From JABSOG01 sp041583135 (GTDB lineage Bacteria; Pseudomonadota; Gammaproteobacteria; Enterobacterales; Alteromonadaceae), in NCBI GenBank assembly GCA_041583135.1, contig JBFHGJ010000046.1:1-41824 (forward strand): a stretch of 41,824 bases of DNA. Reading direction: 5' to 3'. The notes under the pieces were generated by a model. That model was not told where the DNA came from, made no database searches, and worked only from the letters and a program-made list of their open reading frames with translations. Within the stretch, counting starts at the first letter, position 1. Every line of letters begins with the position of its first letter. This document shows positions 6,685 through 13,950 of this stretch, one piece after another. A program made the translations under genes and the position numbers.

Positions 6685-7514
6685 TAAAACGCTCCTTGTA
6701 GCGACAAATAATAACCTCGTTGCTCACTTGCGCCGGCAATATCGCCAAGATCTATATAAGCGGCGGTTATCGATAGAGACTTATTGACCAGATAGGCGAC
6801 GAAAACATCGTGCCAGTCGTCTTCTTTTAGACCAGCCAAGTGCCCTTTTTTCTGCTTATACTCAGTACCGATTACTAAATTTCTTGTCACAAACAGCGCT
6901 ACGGCTGCCTCTAGCGACACTTTATAGCCATTGTCTTGCGCAGAGCCAAAACCCAATAGACCGATTTGGTTGGCTTTGCTCATTCGGGCGTTGAGGTTGA
7001 CGACAAATGTGCGATTAAATGGCCCGTCTAGCCAAGCCTTAGCTGCACTGATGTAGAGATCTGTGCCAGCATCGTCTGATGCTCCAACCGCTGCCGGGAC
7101 AGTAAAATCTTTCACCTTTTTATGTTGTATGCCGATGCTTATTTGTGGCATATCACCATAAACGACATCACCAAAAGCATGGTATTTGGCGCCGAAAACA
7201 TCCATATCGATGTCTGGTAAACCGGCATCAATGCTGAAGTTTAACTTGGCATAGGATAGTTCCAGCTTGTCGTGGTAATTCAAGGCAAAGCCCATGGCGT
7301 TTAGCGCATAGTCATCGACACTGGCCGATGACATGAACGTCGCTGCGCCCCATTCAGAATCAGTCGCGTAGCCGCTCAGTACAGCCCATGGCGTTAAGCC
7401 TCCACCGGCGCTACCTTCGATGTGATTGACAGCTGCGGTGCCCAAGAGTTTACTGCCCGCCGCACATTGGAAAGAAGCCAACAGCGATAAACAGATCAGA
7501 GATTTTTTTATCAT
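6684..7514 (-). CDS. DUF3034-family outer-membrane-like protein
   Basis: The 276-residue protein has a signal peptide (MIKKSLICLSLLASFQCAAG) and then beta-rich sequence with alternating hydrophobic strands. The early EGSAGGGLTPWAVLSGY segment and the terminal YYLSLQGAF, ending in phenylalanine, match DUF3034 proteins and the closing strand of outer-membrane barrels. Its function is unknown in the family. The stop overlaps the truncated-hemoglobin start by one base (TAATG), and the gene starts 25 nt after the phoB-type gene. It may be a pore linked to the hemoglobin lipoprotein; that link rests only on context. Confidence 0.85.
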   Translation of the reverse strand: MIKKSLICLSLLASFQCAAGSKLLGTAAVNHIEGSAGGGLTPWAVLSGYATDSEWGAATFMSSASVDDYALNAMGFALNYHDKLELSYAKLNFSIDAGLPDIDMDVFGAKYHAFGDVVYGDMPQISIGIQHKKVKDFTVPAAVGASDDAGTDLYISAAKAWLDGPFNRTFVVNLNARMSKANQIGLLGFGSAQDNGYKVSLEAAVALFVTRNLVIGTEYKQKKGHLAGLKEDDWHDVFVAYLVNKSLSITAAYIDLGDIAGASEQRGYYLSLQGAF

Positions 7515-7539
7515 TTGGACACCTTATTTTATATTTATT

Positions 7540-8235
7540 CTATTTGGGTTCCTGTTGTGTTGATAACATATAACCCATTCCACGTACAGTGGTCAACAAC
7601 GCGTCTTTGCCCGTGGGCTTTAATATCTTACGAAGGCGCAGCATATGTACGTCTACTGTGCGCTCTTCAAGATAGGCCGAGCGCCCCCAAACAAAGTCAA
7701 GCAACTGTCCGCGCGAAAACACTCTGTTGGGTTTTTCCATGAAAAATTTAAGTAGCTTAAATTCGGTTTGACCGATGGGCAGGTGTTTGCCATCAACATG
7801 TAATTGATGAGTGGCCATATTGAGCTTTATACCAAGCAATTCGATACAATCGTCCTCTACAGGACTCGAGCGGCGCAGTAACGCACGGATCCGTGCAAAA
7901 AGCTCTTTCATTGCCACAGGCTTGGTGAGGTAATCATCTGCGCCTTCGTCAAGACCCCGGATCTTATCGGCCTCTTCTACCCTGGCTGTGAGCATGATCA
8001 CTGGTATCTGCGCGAACATCGGGTCGCGCCTGAGTTCTTTGATAAACTCAACACCGCTTTGTCCGGGCATCATCCAGTCGCACACGATCAAATCGACCAT
8101 GCCGTTGTTTAAAAACTCCCAGCCCTTACTCGCAGAGCCAGCTTCCAACACTTCATACCCTTCGGTTTTAAGAGCATAAGAAAGCATTTCGCGTATGGCT
8201 CTTTCATCTTCGATCAATAGTATTTTTCGTCGCAT
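7540..8235 (-). CDS. phoB: PhoB-type response regulator (OmpR family)
   Basis: The 231-residue protein has a receiver domain (acidic pair Glu9/Asp10, phospho-acceptor Asp53 in VCDWMMPG, conserved Lys in LTKPVAMKE) and an OmpR/PhoB winged helix (TEFKLLKFFM, RTVDVHMLRLRKIL, TVRGMGY). Motif by motif it follows PhoB, the phosphate-starvation regulator. The frame runs back to 8298, but the extra 21 residues are not PhoB-like and the ATG at 8235 (MRRKILLIEDE) matches the family N-terminus. No phoR follows. Instead DUF3034, a hemoglobin lipoprotein and a cupin are spaced like its operon. It could be the global PhoB or a paralogue dedicated to this operon. Confidence 0.88.
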   Translation of the reverse strand: MRRKILLIEDERAIREMLSYALKTEGYEVLEAGSASKGWEFLNNGMVDLIVCDWMMPGQSGVEFIKELRRDPMFAQIPVIMLTARVEEADKIRGLDEGADDYLTKPVAMKELFARIRALLRRSSPVEDDCIELLGIKLNMATHQLHVDGKHLPIGQTEFKLLKFFMEKPNRVFSRGQLLDFVWGRSAYLEERTVDVHMLRLRKILKPTGKDALLTTVRGMGYMLSTQQEPK

Positions 8236-8248
8236 AGCACCACTGAAA

Positions 8249-8268
8249 TATGACAAAAATATGACGCA
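8249..8268 (-). promoter_or_regulatory. Pho-box-like direct repeat upstream of phoB
   Basis: On the minus strand two copies of GTCATA (in CGTCATATTTTTGTCATA) recur at an 11-bp step, the spacing of PhoB half-sites (CTGTCAT repeats with a 4-bp AT spacer). It ends only about 14 nt before the phoB start codon, too close for the usual arrangement with a -10 box downstream, so it may serve repression or be coincidental. Confidence 0.35.
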
Positions 8269-8423
8269 CACTTTATTTGAAATGGCAGCAAGGTTCAACG
8301 AAAACTTTGAGATTGGACCAATCGGATACGGTCAATTTGACGGCGCTCAAATGTTTACCTAAGCTGCAAGTATAGTATCGTTATGTTGAACATTCAAAAC
8401 CTAGACTCTACCGGAGAGACGTC

Positions 8424-8684
8424 ATGAAGGAAAAACCAAATTCAATTACCGCAATAGTGGTTGCTGTTCTGTTGAGTCTTAACGCTTTTTCACCCGCCAC
8501 ATATGCCGACCACTGTAAAAACTACGATAAAAAAATCGACAAGATCAGAGCTAAAATGCGTCAGGGCTATACAGTCGATCAGGGCGAGCGGCTGAAAAAA
8601 GCGCTGACCAAATGGCAAGATAAGCGTGCCGCGTGCGAAAAAACCAAACACCCAAACAAGAAAAAGCGCACTTTGGCGCTTTAG
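8424..8684 (+). CDS. Small exported lysine-rich protein
   Basis: An 86-residue protein with a signal peptide (hydrophobic stretch about residues 9-24, cleavage near TYA-DHC). The mature part is basic and helical, with two cysteines (DHCKNYDKKI and RAACEKTK) that could form a disulfide in the periplasm. The pattern is loosely like DUF1090 proteins, but I cannot assign the family firmly. A good ribosome-binding site (GGAGAG) precedes the ATG. It is convergent with tcdA and the two stop regions overlap by 4 nt. Confidence 0.75.
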   Translation: MKEKPNSITAIVVAVLLSLNAFSPATYADHCKNYDKKIDKIRAKMRQGYTVDQGERLKKALTKWQDKRAACEKTKHPNKKKRTLAL

Positions 8685-9487
8685 CTTGGGTTTATCTTGC
8701 GACGTTTGCGCGCGATTAATTTGTCGACCACTCTCGCCGCAGCAACAAAGCCAAAAGTCCCGGTCACCATAGTCACTGCGCCAAATCCTGCGTTGCAATC
8801 GAGTCTCATACTGCCCTCGGCGTCCGCCTTTTGCTGACATACACTACCGTCGGCATTGGGATAAACCAACTGTTGGGTAGAGTATACACAGTCGATACCG
8901 AATTTACGTTTGGGGTTTTTCGTAAAATGATAATCACGCCTGAGCATTGAACGCACTTTGCTCATCAATGGGTCTTGCACTGTCTTGGCGATATCTGTTA
9001 CGGCGATTTGGGTTGGGTCCGTCTGCCCACCGGCACCACCGGTGGTGATCACCGGTATTTTATTGCGTTTACAATAGGCTATCAGGGCGGCCTTTGCTTT
9101 AACGCTATCGATAGCGTCAACCACATAGTCCATCGTGTCGTTAATATGTTCTGCCAAATTATCTGCCGCAATAAAATCATCGACCATATGGACAGTCACT
9201 TTTGGATTGATTTGCTTAATACGCTCGGCCATCGCTTCGATTTTCAACTGTCCCACTGTACCGCTAATTGCATGTATTTGGCGGTTGATATTGGTGGCGC
9301 AAATATCGTCAAGGTCAATCAACGTCAAGGTGCCGACCCCGGTTCGTGCTAAAGCTTCTGCCACCCAAGTGCCGACACCGCCGATACCGACGATACACAC
9401 ATGGACATCCCACAAAAGCTCAGCTTCGCTAACGCCGTAGAGCCTTTTTATCCCACCAAATCGAATATCTCTTACATCTTCGCTCAC
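8681..9487 (-). CDS. tcdA: tRNA threonylcarbamoyladenosine dehydratase TcdA
   Basis: The 268-residue protein is an E1-like/ThiF-MoeB ATP-binding enzyme: nucleotide-binding GIGGVG at residues 34-39, then LIDLDDICATNINRQIHA, the arginine-containing adenylation motif of the family. Length and the RLYG start match TcdA (CsdL), which dehydrates t6A at tRNA position 37 to cyclic t6A in an ATP-dependent reaction. It is the last gene of the comEC-to-tcdA series, starting 10 nt after the pseudouridine synthase stop. Its 3' end overlaps the convergent small exported protein. Other ThiF-like enzymes are less likely because the C-terminal half fits TcdA. Confidence 0.92.
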   Translation of the reverse strand: MSEDVRDIRFGGIKRLYGVSEAELLWDVHVCIVGIGGVGTWVAEALARTGVGTLTLIDLDDICATNINRQIHAISGTVGQLKIEAMAERIKQINPKVTVHMVDDFIAADNLAEHINDTMDYVVDAIDSVKAKAALIAYCKRNKIPVITTGGAGGQTDPTQIAVTDIAKTVQDPLMSKVRSMLRRDYHFTKNPKRKFGIDCVYSTQQLVYPNADGSVCQQKADAEGSMRLDCNAGFGAVTMVTGTFGFVAAARVVDKLIARKRRKINPS

Positions 9488-9497
9488 TTAAAACACC

Positions 9498-10163
9498 TTA
9501 AAACTGTTGCCAAGGCTCGGCCCAATCCCGCGCAATGATATTTTGACAGGACGACGACAAAAAAAACGACCCACTATCTGGCGCTAAACTGAATTGAAAG
9601 GGCTGGCCAAACAATTCAAATCGCAGCGCATAAGCGTGTAAATAACCTCTATCGGCACTATCTCCGCCATACAGCTCATCGCCCAATATTGGCACACCAA
9701 TACTTTTGAGAGCGACACGTATTTGATGGGTCTTACCACTATGAGGTTTGACCAAAAACACTCTAACCCCCTCACCCATGGTACTGCTGACAAATTGGGT
9801 GATAGCTGGGTTTTCCATACTGCGTAATAGCTTGAAGGCCCCTCGTCGCGCCTTGCCCATATCTCCTTTAACCCAGCCTTGTTTTTTCTTCGGCTTGCCT
9901 CGAGCAACGGCAAGATAAAACTTTTCGACCGATCTGGTACTAAACAGATCGCCTAAAGCGGCAGCGGCATCAGATGTTTTAGCCAGCAACAACAAACCAG
10001 AGGTGATCTTATCGAGTCGATGGACGGGAAACAGTGTATCTACACCGAGCTGCTTTTTCGCTTGTTCAAAAAAACCGGCGTGGCCACCCTCCGAGTGAAA
10101 ACTGACTCCGCTAGGCTTATTAACAAGCGCAAAATGGTCGTTTTGATAGAGTAAAAAAGACAC
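9498..10163 (-). CDS. RluA-type RNA pseudouridine synthase (TIGR01621-like)
   Basis: The 221-residue protein carries the RluA-family catalytic motif HRLDKITSGLLLLAK, with Asp51 the expected nucleophile, and the downstream KPHSGKTHQIRVAL and PILGDELYGG motifs. It lacks an S4 domain and is short, matching the small TIGR01621 subgroup. These enzymes isomerise uridine in rRNA or tRNA; the target here is unknown. The start is GTG, with AGGTAA upstream at suitable spacing. It lies 7 nt after kdsB and 10 nt before tcdA, within one long minus-strand operon. Confidence 0.9.
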   Translation of the reverse strand: MSFLLYQNDHFALVNKPSGVSFHSEGGHAGFFEQAKKQLGVDTLFPVHRLDKITSGLLLLAKTSDAAAALGDLFSTRSVEKFYLAVARGKPKKKQGWVKGDMGKARRGAFKLLRSMENPAITQFVSSTMGEGVRVFLVKPHSGKTHQIRVALKSIGVPILGDELYGGDSADRGYLHAYALRFELFGQPFQFSLAPDSGSFFLSSSCQNIIARDWAEPWQQF

Positions 10164-10170
10164 GCGTTAC

Positions 10171-10941
10171 CTAACTCTTTTTCACCAAAAGCCTAACACT
10201 TTCAAGGTCTTGAGCTGTATCAACGCCACTTGGTGGAGCAACCTTAGCTTGTGCAACATGGATCTTTTCACCTTGATACAAAACCCGCAACTGTTCGAGT
10301 GATTCGATGTGCTCCAATGGTGAATCAGGCCAACTGATGTATTTTTTTATGAAGCCGGCACGATAGGCGTAAATGCCGATATGTCGTTGGTAAAAATCGC
10401 CGATGGCACGGATGTCGTCACAATTTAAAAAGCGTTCGCGATCATACGGAATGGTGGCCCGTGAAAAATATAACGCGTAACCATCTTTATCGCTAAGCAC
10501 CTTAACCGCATTGGGATTTAACGCTTCTTCTACTTCAGTAATGGCCACCGATAAGGTCGCCATATCGGCTTTGGTGGCGGCGCTGAGGTTTTCGGCAACC
10601 TGCAGAACGTTCTGCGGCGGAATGAGCGGTTCATCACCTTGCACATTCACGATGATGGTATCATCGCCGATGGCCATTTTATCGATGACTTCCGCCAGAC
10701 GCTCAGTGCCTGAGTTATGGGTTTTGGCGGTCATACAAACTTCACCACCAAATGCCTTTACCGCTGTTTCAACCCGCACATCGTCGGTAGCAACAATCAC
10801 TCTACTGGCGTTGGCAGCAACCGATTGCTCATATACCCACTGGATCATCGGTTTGCCGCCAATATCGGCCAACGGTTTGCCCGGCAGTCTGGTGGAGTCG
10901 TATCTGGCAGGAATAATGACGGTAAAATCAACTAGCGCCAT
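10171..10941 (-). CDS. kdsB: 3-deoxy-manno-octulosonate cytidylyltransferase KdsB
   Basis: The 256-residue enzyme activates Kdo to CMP-Kdo for the LPS inner core in the cytoplasm. The N-terminal nucleotidyltransferase motif IIPARYDSTRLPGKPLADI (residues about 9-27) and the metal-binding NVQGDEPLI are diagnostic, as is YFSRATIPYDRE. Its length equals the family norm. The start overlaps the trm112 stop by 10 nt, and it shares the cluster with lpxK and msbA, the common gammaproteobacterial msbA-lpxK-ycaR-kdsB order. Confidence 0.97.
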   Translation of the reverse strand: MALVDFTVIIPARYDSTRLPGKPLADIGGKPMIQWVYEQSVAANASRVIVATDDVRVETAVKAFGGEVCMTAKTHNSGTERLAEVIDKMAIGDDTIIVNVQGDEPLIPPQNVLQVAENLSAATKADMATLSVAITEVEEALNPNAVKVLSDKDGYALYFSRATIPYDRERFLNCDDIRAIGDFYQRHIGIYAYRAGFIKKYISWPDSPLEHIESLEQLRVLYQGEKIHVAQAKVAPPSGVDTAQDLESVRLLVKKS

Positions 10942-11126
10942 TTTTCAACCTCTTCGTAATCCATCGTCCGTGATTCGCTTTGCAGCAGCGCCGGAATATC
11001 TTGCCTAATGGGGTAAGCCAAGCGGTCAAACTTACATATAAGTTCTTGGTTTTCTTTATCTAACAGTAACTTGCCCTTACAAACTGGACAGGCGATGATG
11101 TCTAATAATTTATGATCAAATGCCAT
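10932..11126 (-). CDS. Trm112-family small zinc-binding-like protein (YcaR)
   Basis: A 64-residue protein with the Trm112 pattern: MAFDHKLLDIIACPVCKGKL, then LICKFDRLAYPIRQDIPALL. Three cysteines (the CPVC pair and LIC) are seen; a fourth metal ligand is not obvious. In Escherichia coli the homologue YcaR sits in the same place between lpxK and kdsB. Trm112 proteins usually activate methyltransferases, but the partner in this lineage is not established. It overlaps lpxK by 11 nt and kdsB by 10 nt, so translation is probably coupled. Confidence 0.93.
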   Translation of the reverse strand: MAFDHKLLDIIACPVCKGKLLLDKENQELICKFDRLAYPIRQDIPALLQSESRTMDYEEVEKWR

Positions 11127-12114
11127 GTTTCTCGATGACCTTTAAAATGGATTGAGTCAAGCTGGTTTCAAATGTTGCATCTAGTATGCAGTCTATCGGC
11201 AAATACCACCAGTTTGCCTTGGCAAACTCCCGGCATTTTACCGCATCTTTTTGTGTCATTAACAGCATATCGTCACCATAGGGCGCCAGATCTTCTGGCC
11301 GATAACGATAATGGTCGGTAAACCCTTTAAAACTGGCAACGCTGATCCCCAGCTGGTTGACGGTATCTGAAAAGCGACCGGGATTACCGATCCCACAGAT
11401 CCCATGAATGGTTTTATCGGCGCAGTTGGCTTTAAATTGCGTCAACGACACACAGGCGTCGTCTTTCACAAGGCATGGTTTACCCACTTGCATCTGATAG
11501 CAGGTTTTGCCTGCAACAACGCCGTTATAGACGACAAAATCAACGGATTTTAGCCGTCCAGGTAACTCCCTCAATGGCCCTACCGGCATTAGCCAACCGT
11601 TGCCAAATTGGCGTTTACCATCGACGATGGCAATTTCCATGTCGCGCTTAAGGCGGTAGTGCTGCATGCCATCATCGCTAATGATGATATCGACGCCAAA
11701 CTGTTCAACCAACAAATGGCAACTGGCTATCCTGTCGCGGCCAATGGCGATGGCACAACCGGTTCTTTGATAAATTAACACCGGTTCATCACCGAATTTA
11801 ACGGTATCGACACTATCGACAATGGCAGGTAGTGTTTGTACTTCGCCGCCGTAACCTCTGCTGATCACGCCAACCTTGAGACCTCGGGCCTGAAGTAATT
11901 CAACAAGGCGAATAACAAAAGGCGTTTTGCCATTGCCGCCAACGCTGATATTGCCCACGACCACGACGGGGCACTTGGCTTGATGACTTTTTATCAGCCC
12001 TTTGGCATAGAACCATCGACGCAAGCCGCTGATGATAAAAAACAACAAGCTCAAGGGCATCAAAAGATAATTCCAAGGCGAGCCGTTGTACCAGCCCTGC
12101 TCTATCGACTTCAC
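11116..12114 (-). CDS. lpxK: Tetraacyldisaccharide 4'-kinase LpxK
   Basis: The 332-residue enzyme phosphorylates the 4' position of the lipid A precursor at the inner membrane. An N-terminal hydrophobic helix (about residues 16-30) gives membrane association. The P-loop variant VVGNISVGGNGKTP (residues about 52-65) and the ISRGYGG and DDGMQHYRL motifs are diagnostic for LpxK. It starts 13 nt after the msbA stop and overlaps trm112 by 11 nt, within the lipid A operon. Confidence 0.97.
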   Translation of the reverse strand: MKSIEQGWYNGSPWNYLLMPLSLLFFIISGLRRWFYAKGLIKSHQAKCPVVVVGNISVGGNGKTPFVIRLVELLQARGLKVGVISRGYGGEVQTLPAIVDSVDTVKFGDEPVLIYQRTGCAIAIGRDRIASCHLLVEQFGVDIIISDDGMQHYRLKRDMEIAIVDGKRQFGNGWLMPVGPLRELPGRLKSVDFVVYNGVVAGKTCYQMQVGKPCLVKDDACVSLTQFKANCADKTIHGICGIGNPGRFSDTVNQLGISVASFKGFTDHYRYRPEDLAPYGDDMLLMTQKDAVKCREFAKANWWYLPIDCILDATFETSLTQSILKVIEKHGI

Positions 12115-12127
12115 TTTCTAGTTGCCT

Positions 12128-13882
12128 TTATTCGCCATTGTGACTGTCTCCAAACTGCAATCTGTAGAGATGCTCGTATGGGCCTTTATTCTGCAACAGT
12201 GTATGGTGAGTGCCTTGCTCGACAATTGTGCCATTGTCCATCACCACGATTTTATCGGCTTTTTCAATGGTTGAAAGCCTGTGGGCAACCACGATACTGG
12301 TGCGGTCTTTTTGTAACGTCTCAAGTGCGGCCTGAATAGCCTTTTCTGATTTGGTATCGAGCGCTGATGTTGCTTCATCTAAGATGAGGATAGGCGCATC
12401 ACGCAGTAAGGCGCGAGCAATCGCAATACGTTGACGCTGACCGCCTGACAACATGACGCCGTTTTCACCGACGATAGTATCAAGGCCCTCAGACATAGAG
12501 TCTACAAATTCAAGTACATGGGCTTGGTGACAAACTTCAAGTAATCTCTGTTTGCTGATCGCTTCTTCACAACCATAGGTTATGTTGTTGGCGATGGTGT
12601 CGTTAAACAGCACCACATGCTGGGTGACAATGGCGAATTGCTTGCGCAGGGTTTTGAGGTCGTATTCTCTAATATCCGTGCCATCTAAGGTGATCAAACC
12701 GCTATCGATATTGTAAAAGCGCGGCAGTAAATTCGAGATTGTAGATTTACCACTGCCAGACTGCCCGACAAACGCCACGGTCTTACCAGCCTCTATGGTG
12801 AGGTTCAACCCTTTAAAAATCGCCTCGTCTTTAGTGGGATAGGTAAAGTACACGTCTTTGAGTTCAATTTGGCCGGTGATCTGGTCGGGCTTAAAATGAC
12901 CTTGGTCTTTTTCTAGCGGCTCGTCAATCACTTCAAACACGCTGATACTGGCTGCCATACCGCGTTGAAATTCGCTATTGACCGTGGTTAGCTGTTTTAA
13001 CGGGCGCAACAGCATCATCATACCGCTGACAATGGTCATAAACGTACCGGCGCTGATGGTATCTAAGATTGCCGGCTGTGATGCGAGGAAAAACACCGCC
13101 GCAAGCGCAAATGAGGCGATGATTTGGATCACCGATACACTAATGGCTCGGGTCACTTCCATCTTCATTTTTTGTTGGCGGTTGGTATTGTTGACCTTGG
13201 CGAAACGCTGGTTTTCAATAGCCTGACCGCCAAAGCCCAAAATCACCTTATGGCCACGAATGGTTTGTTCGGTGCTTTCGGTGACATCTCCCATCGAACT
13301 TTGTATGTTGTGGCTGATGCGACGAAAGCGCTTGGTTACGTATGAGACAATCACCGCTATAATAGGCGCCAGCAGCAAAAATATCATCGACAACTGCCAA
13401 CTTTTATACAGCATATAGCCAATCATACCGACGACAAAAGCGCCTTCTCGCACCAATACAATAAGGGCCTTGCTCGACGCCTGCTGGATCTGCTCGGTAT
13501 CATAGGTCAACTTTGAAATTAAGGTGCCTGCACTGTGCTGGTCATGGTAGGAAACGGGCATACCGATAAGACGTTCAAACAGCTGTCTACGCAGGGTCAA
13601 CACCACATTGGTCCCCACCCAGTTCAAAAAGTAGGTGGTCATAAAATTGAAGACACCACGGACGATGAAAACGCCGACGATAAACACCGGGGCCCATTTA
13701 AACACCTCGGTATTACGTTCGTTTAAACCCTTATCGACAAAAGGCTCAATGGCAGAAATAAACTGAATGTCGATGTAGGCAGCGCCTATCATGCCGACAA
13801 CGGCAAGCAGCAATGCGCCAGAATATTGTTTGGTATAACCGAGTAGACGGCGAAAGGCTAAATTATAATCGTGTTGCACCAT
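12128..13882 (-). CDS. msbA: Lipid A export ABC transporter MsbA
   Basis: From the ATG at 13882 the protein has 584 residues, the usual MsbA length; the frame is open to a TTG at 13969, but that would overlap comEC and add non-family sequence. It has a six-helix ABC exporter domain, then an ATPase domain with Walker A (GQSGSGKST), signature (LSGGQRQRIAIARAL), Walker B (ILILDEATSALD) and the H-loop (AHRLST). It flips lipid A-core across the inner membrane and is next to lpxK. The conserved sequence ends at RLQFG; the last residues DSHNGE are encoded by a copy of the 12-bp interspersed repeat. No ribosome-binding site is obvious at 13882. Confidence 0.95.
   Translation of the reverse strand: MVQHDYNLAFRRLLGYTKQYSGALLLAVVGMIGAAYIDIQFISAIEPFVDKGLNERNTEVFKWAPVFIVGVFIVRGVFNFMTTYFLNWVGTNVVLTLRRQLFERLIGMPVSYHDQHSAGTLISKLTYDTEQIQQASSKALIVLVREGAFVVGMIGYMLYKSWQLSMIFLLLAPIIAVIVSYVTKRFRRISHNIQSSMGDVTESTEQTIRGHKVILGFGGQAIENQRFAKVNNTNRQQKMKMEVTRAISVSVIQIIASFALAAVFFLASQPAILDTISAGTFMTIVSGMMMLLRPLKQLTTVNSEFQRGMAASISVFEVIDEPLEKDQGHFKPDQITGQIELKDVYFTYPTKDEAIFKGLNLTIEAGKTVAFVGQSGSGKSTISNLLPRFYNIDSGLITLDGTDIREYDLKTLRKQFAIVTQHVVLFNDTIANNITYGCEEAISKQRLLEVCHQAHVLEFVDSMSEGLDTIVGENGVMLSGGQRQRIAIARALLRDAPILILDEATSALDTKSEKAIQAALETLQKDRTSIVVAHRLSTIEKADKIVVMDNGTIVEQGTHHTLLQNKGPYEHLYRLQFGDSHNGE
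12139..12150. repeat. TAGACAG[T/G]CACA repeat copy inside the 3' end of msbA
   Basis: TGTGACTGTCTC matches eleven of twelve bases of the repeat. Read on the minus strand it supplies codons for Asp-Ser-His in the MsbA tail, ending 9 nt before the stop codon. It is the only copy found that overlaps the coding end of a real gene. Confidence 0.6.
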
Positions 13883-13950
13883 AAAGAGGTCTAGTGGTGT
13901 TATAAGAAGCGGGTATTCTACGTGTTTGACTCTACCTTGTCGAGAATAGG

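Noticed and set aside
9188..9200. GACAGTCAC-like words inside tcdA, and similar ones in lolD (near 18571), lsrK (near 27265) and at the lolE start (18421-18432)
   Set aside because: They are shorter or mismatched, lie in conserved coding sequence, and are explained by the protein; only full-length matches in spacers were counted.
12978..13726. Plus-strand ORFs of 63-82 codons antisense to msbA
   Set aside because: Shadows of a conserved ABC transporter gene.
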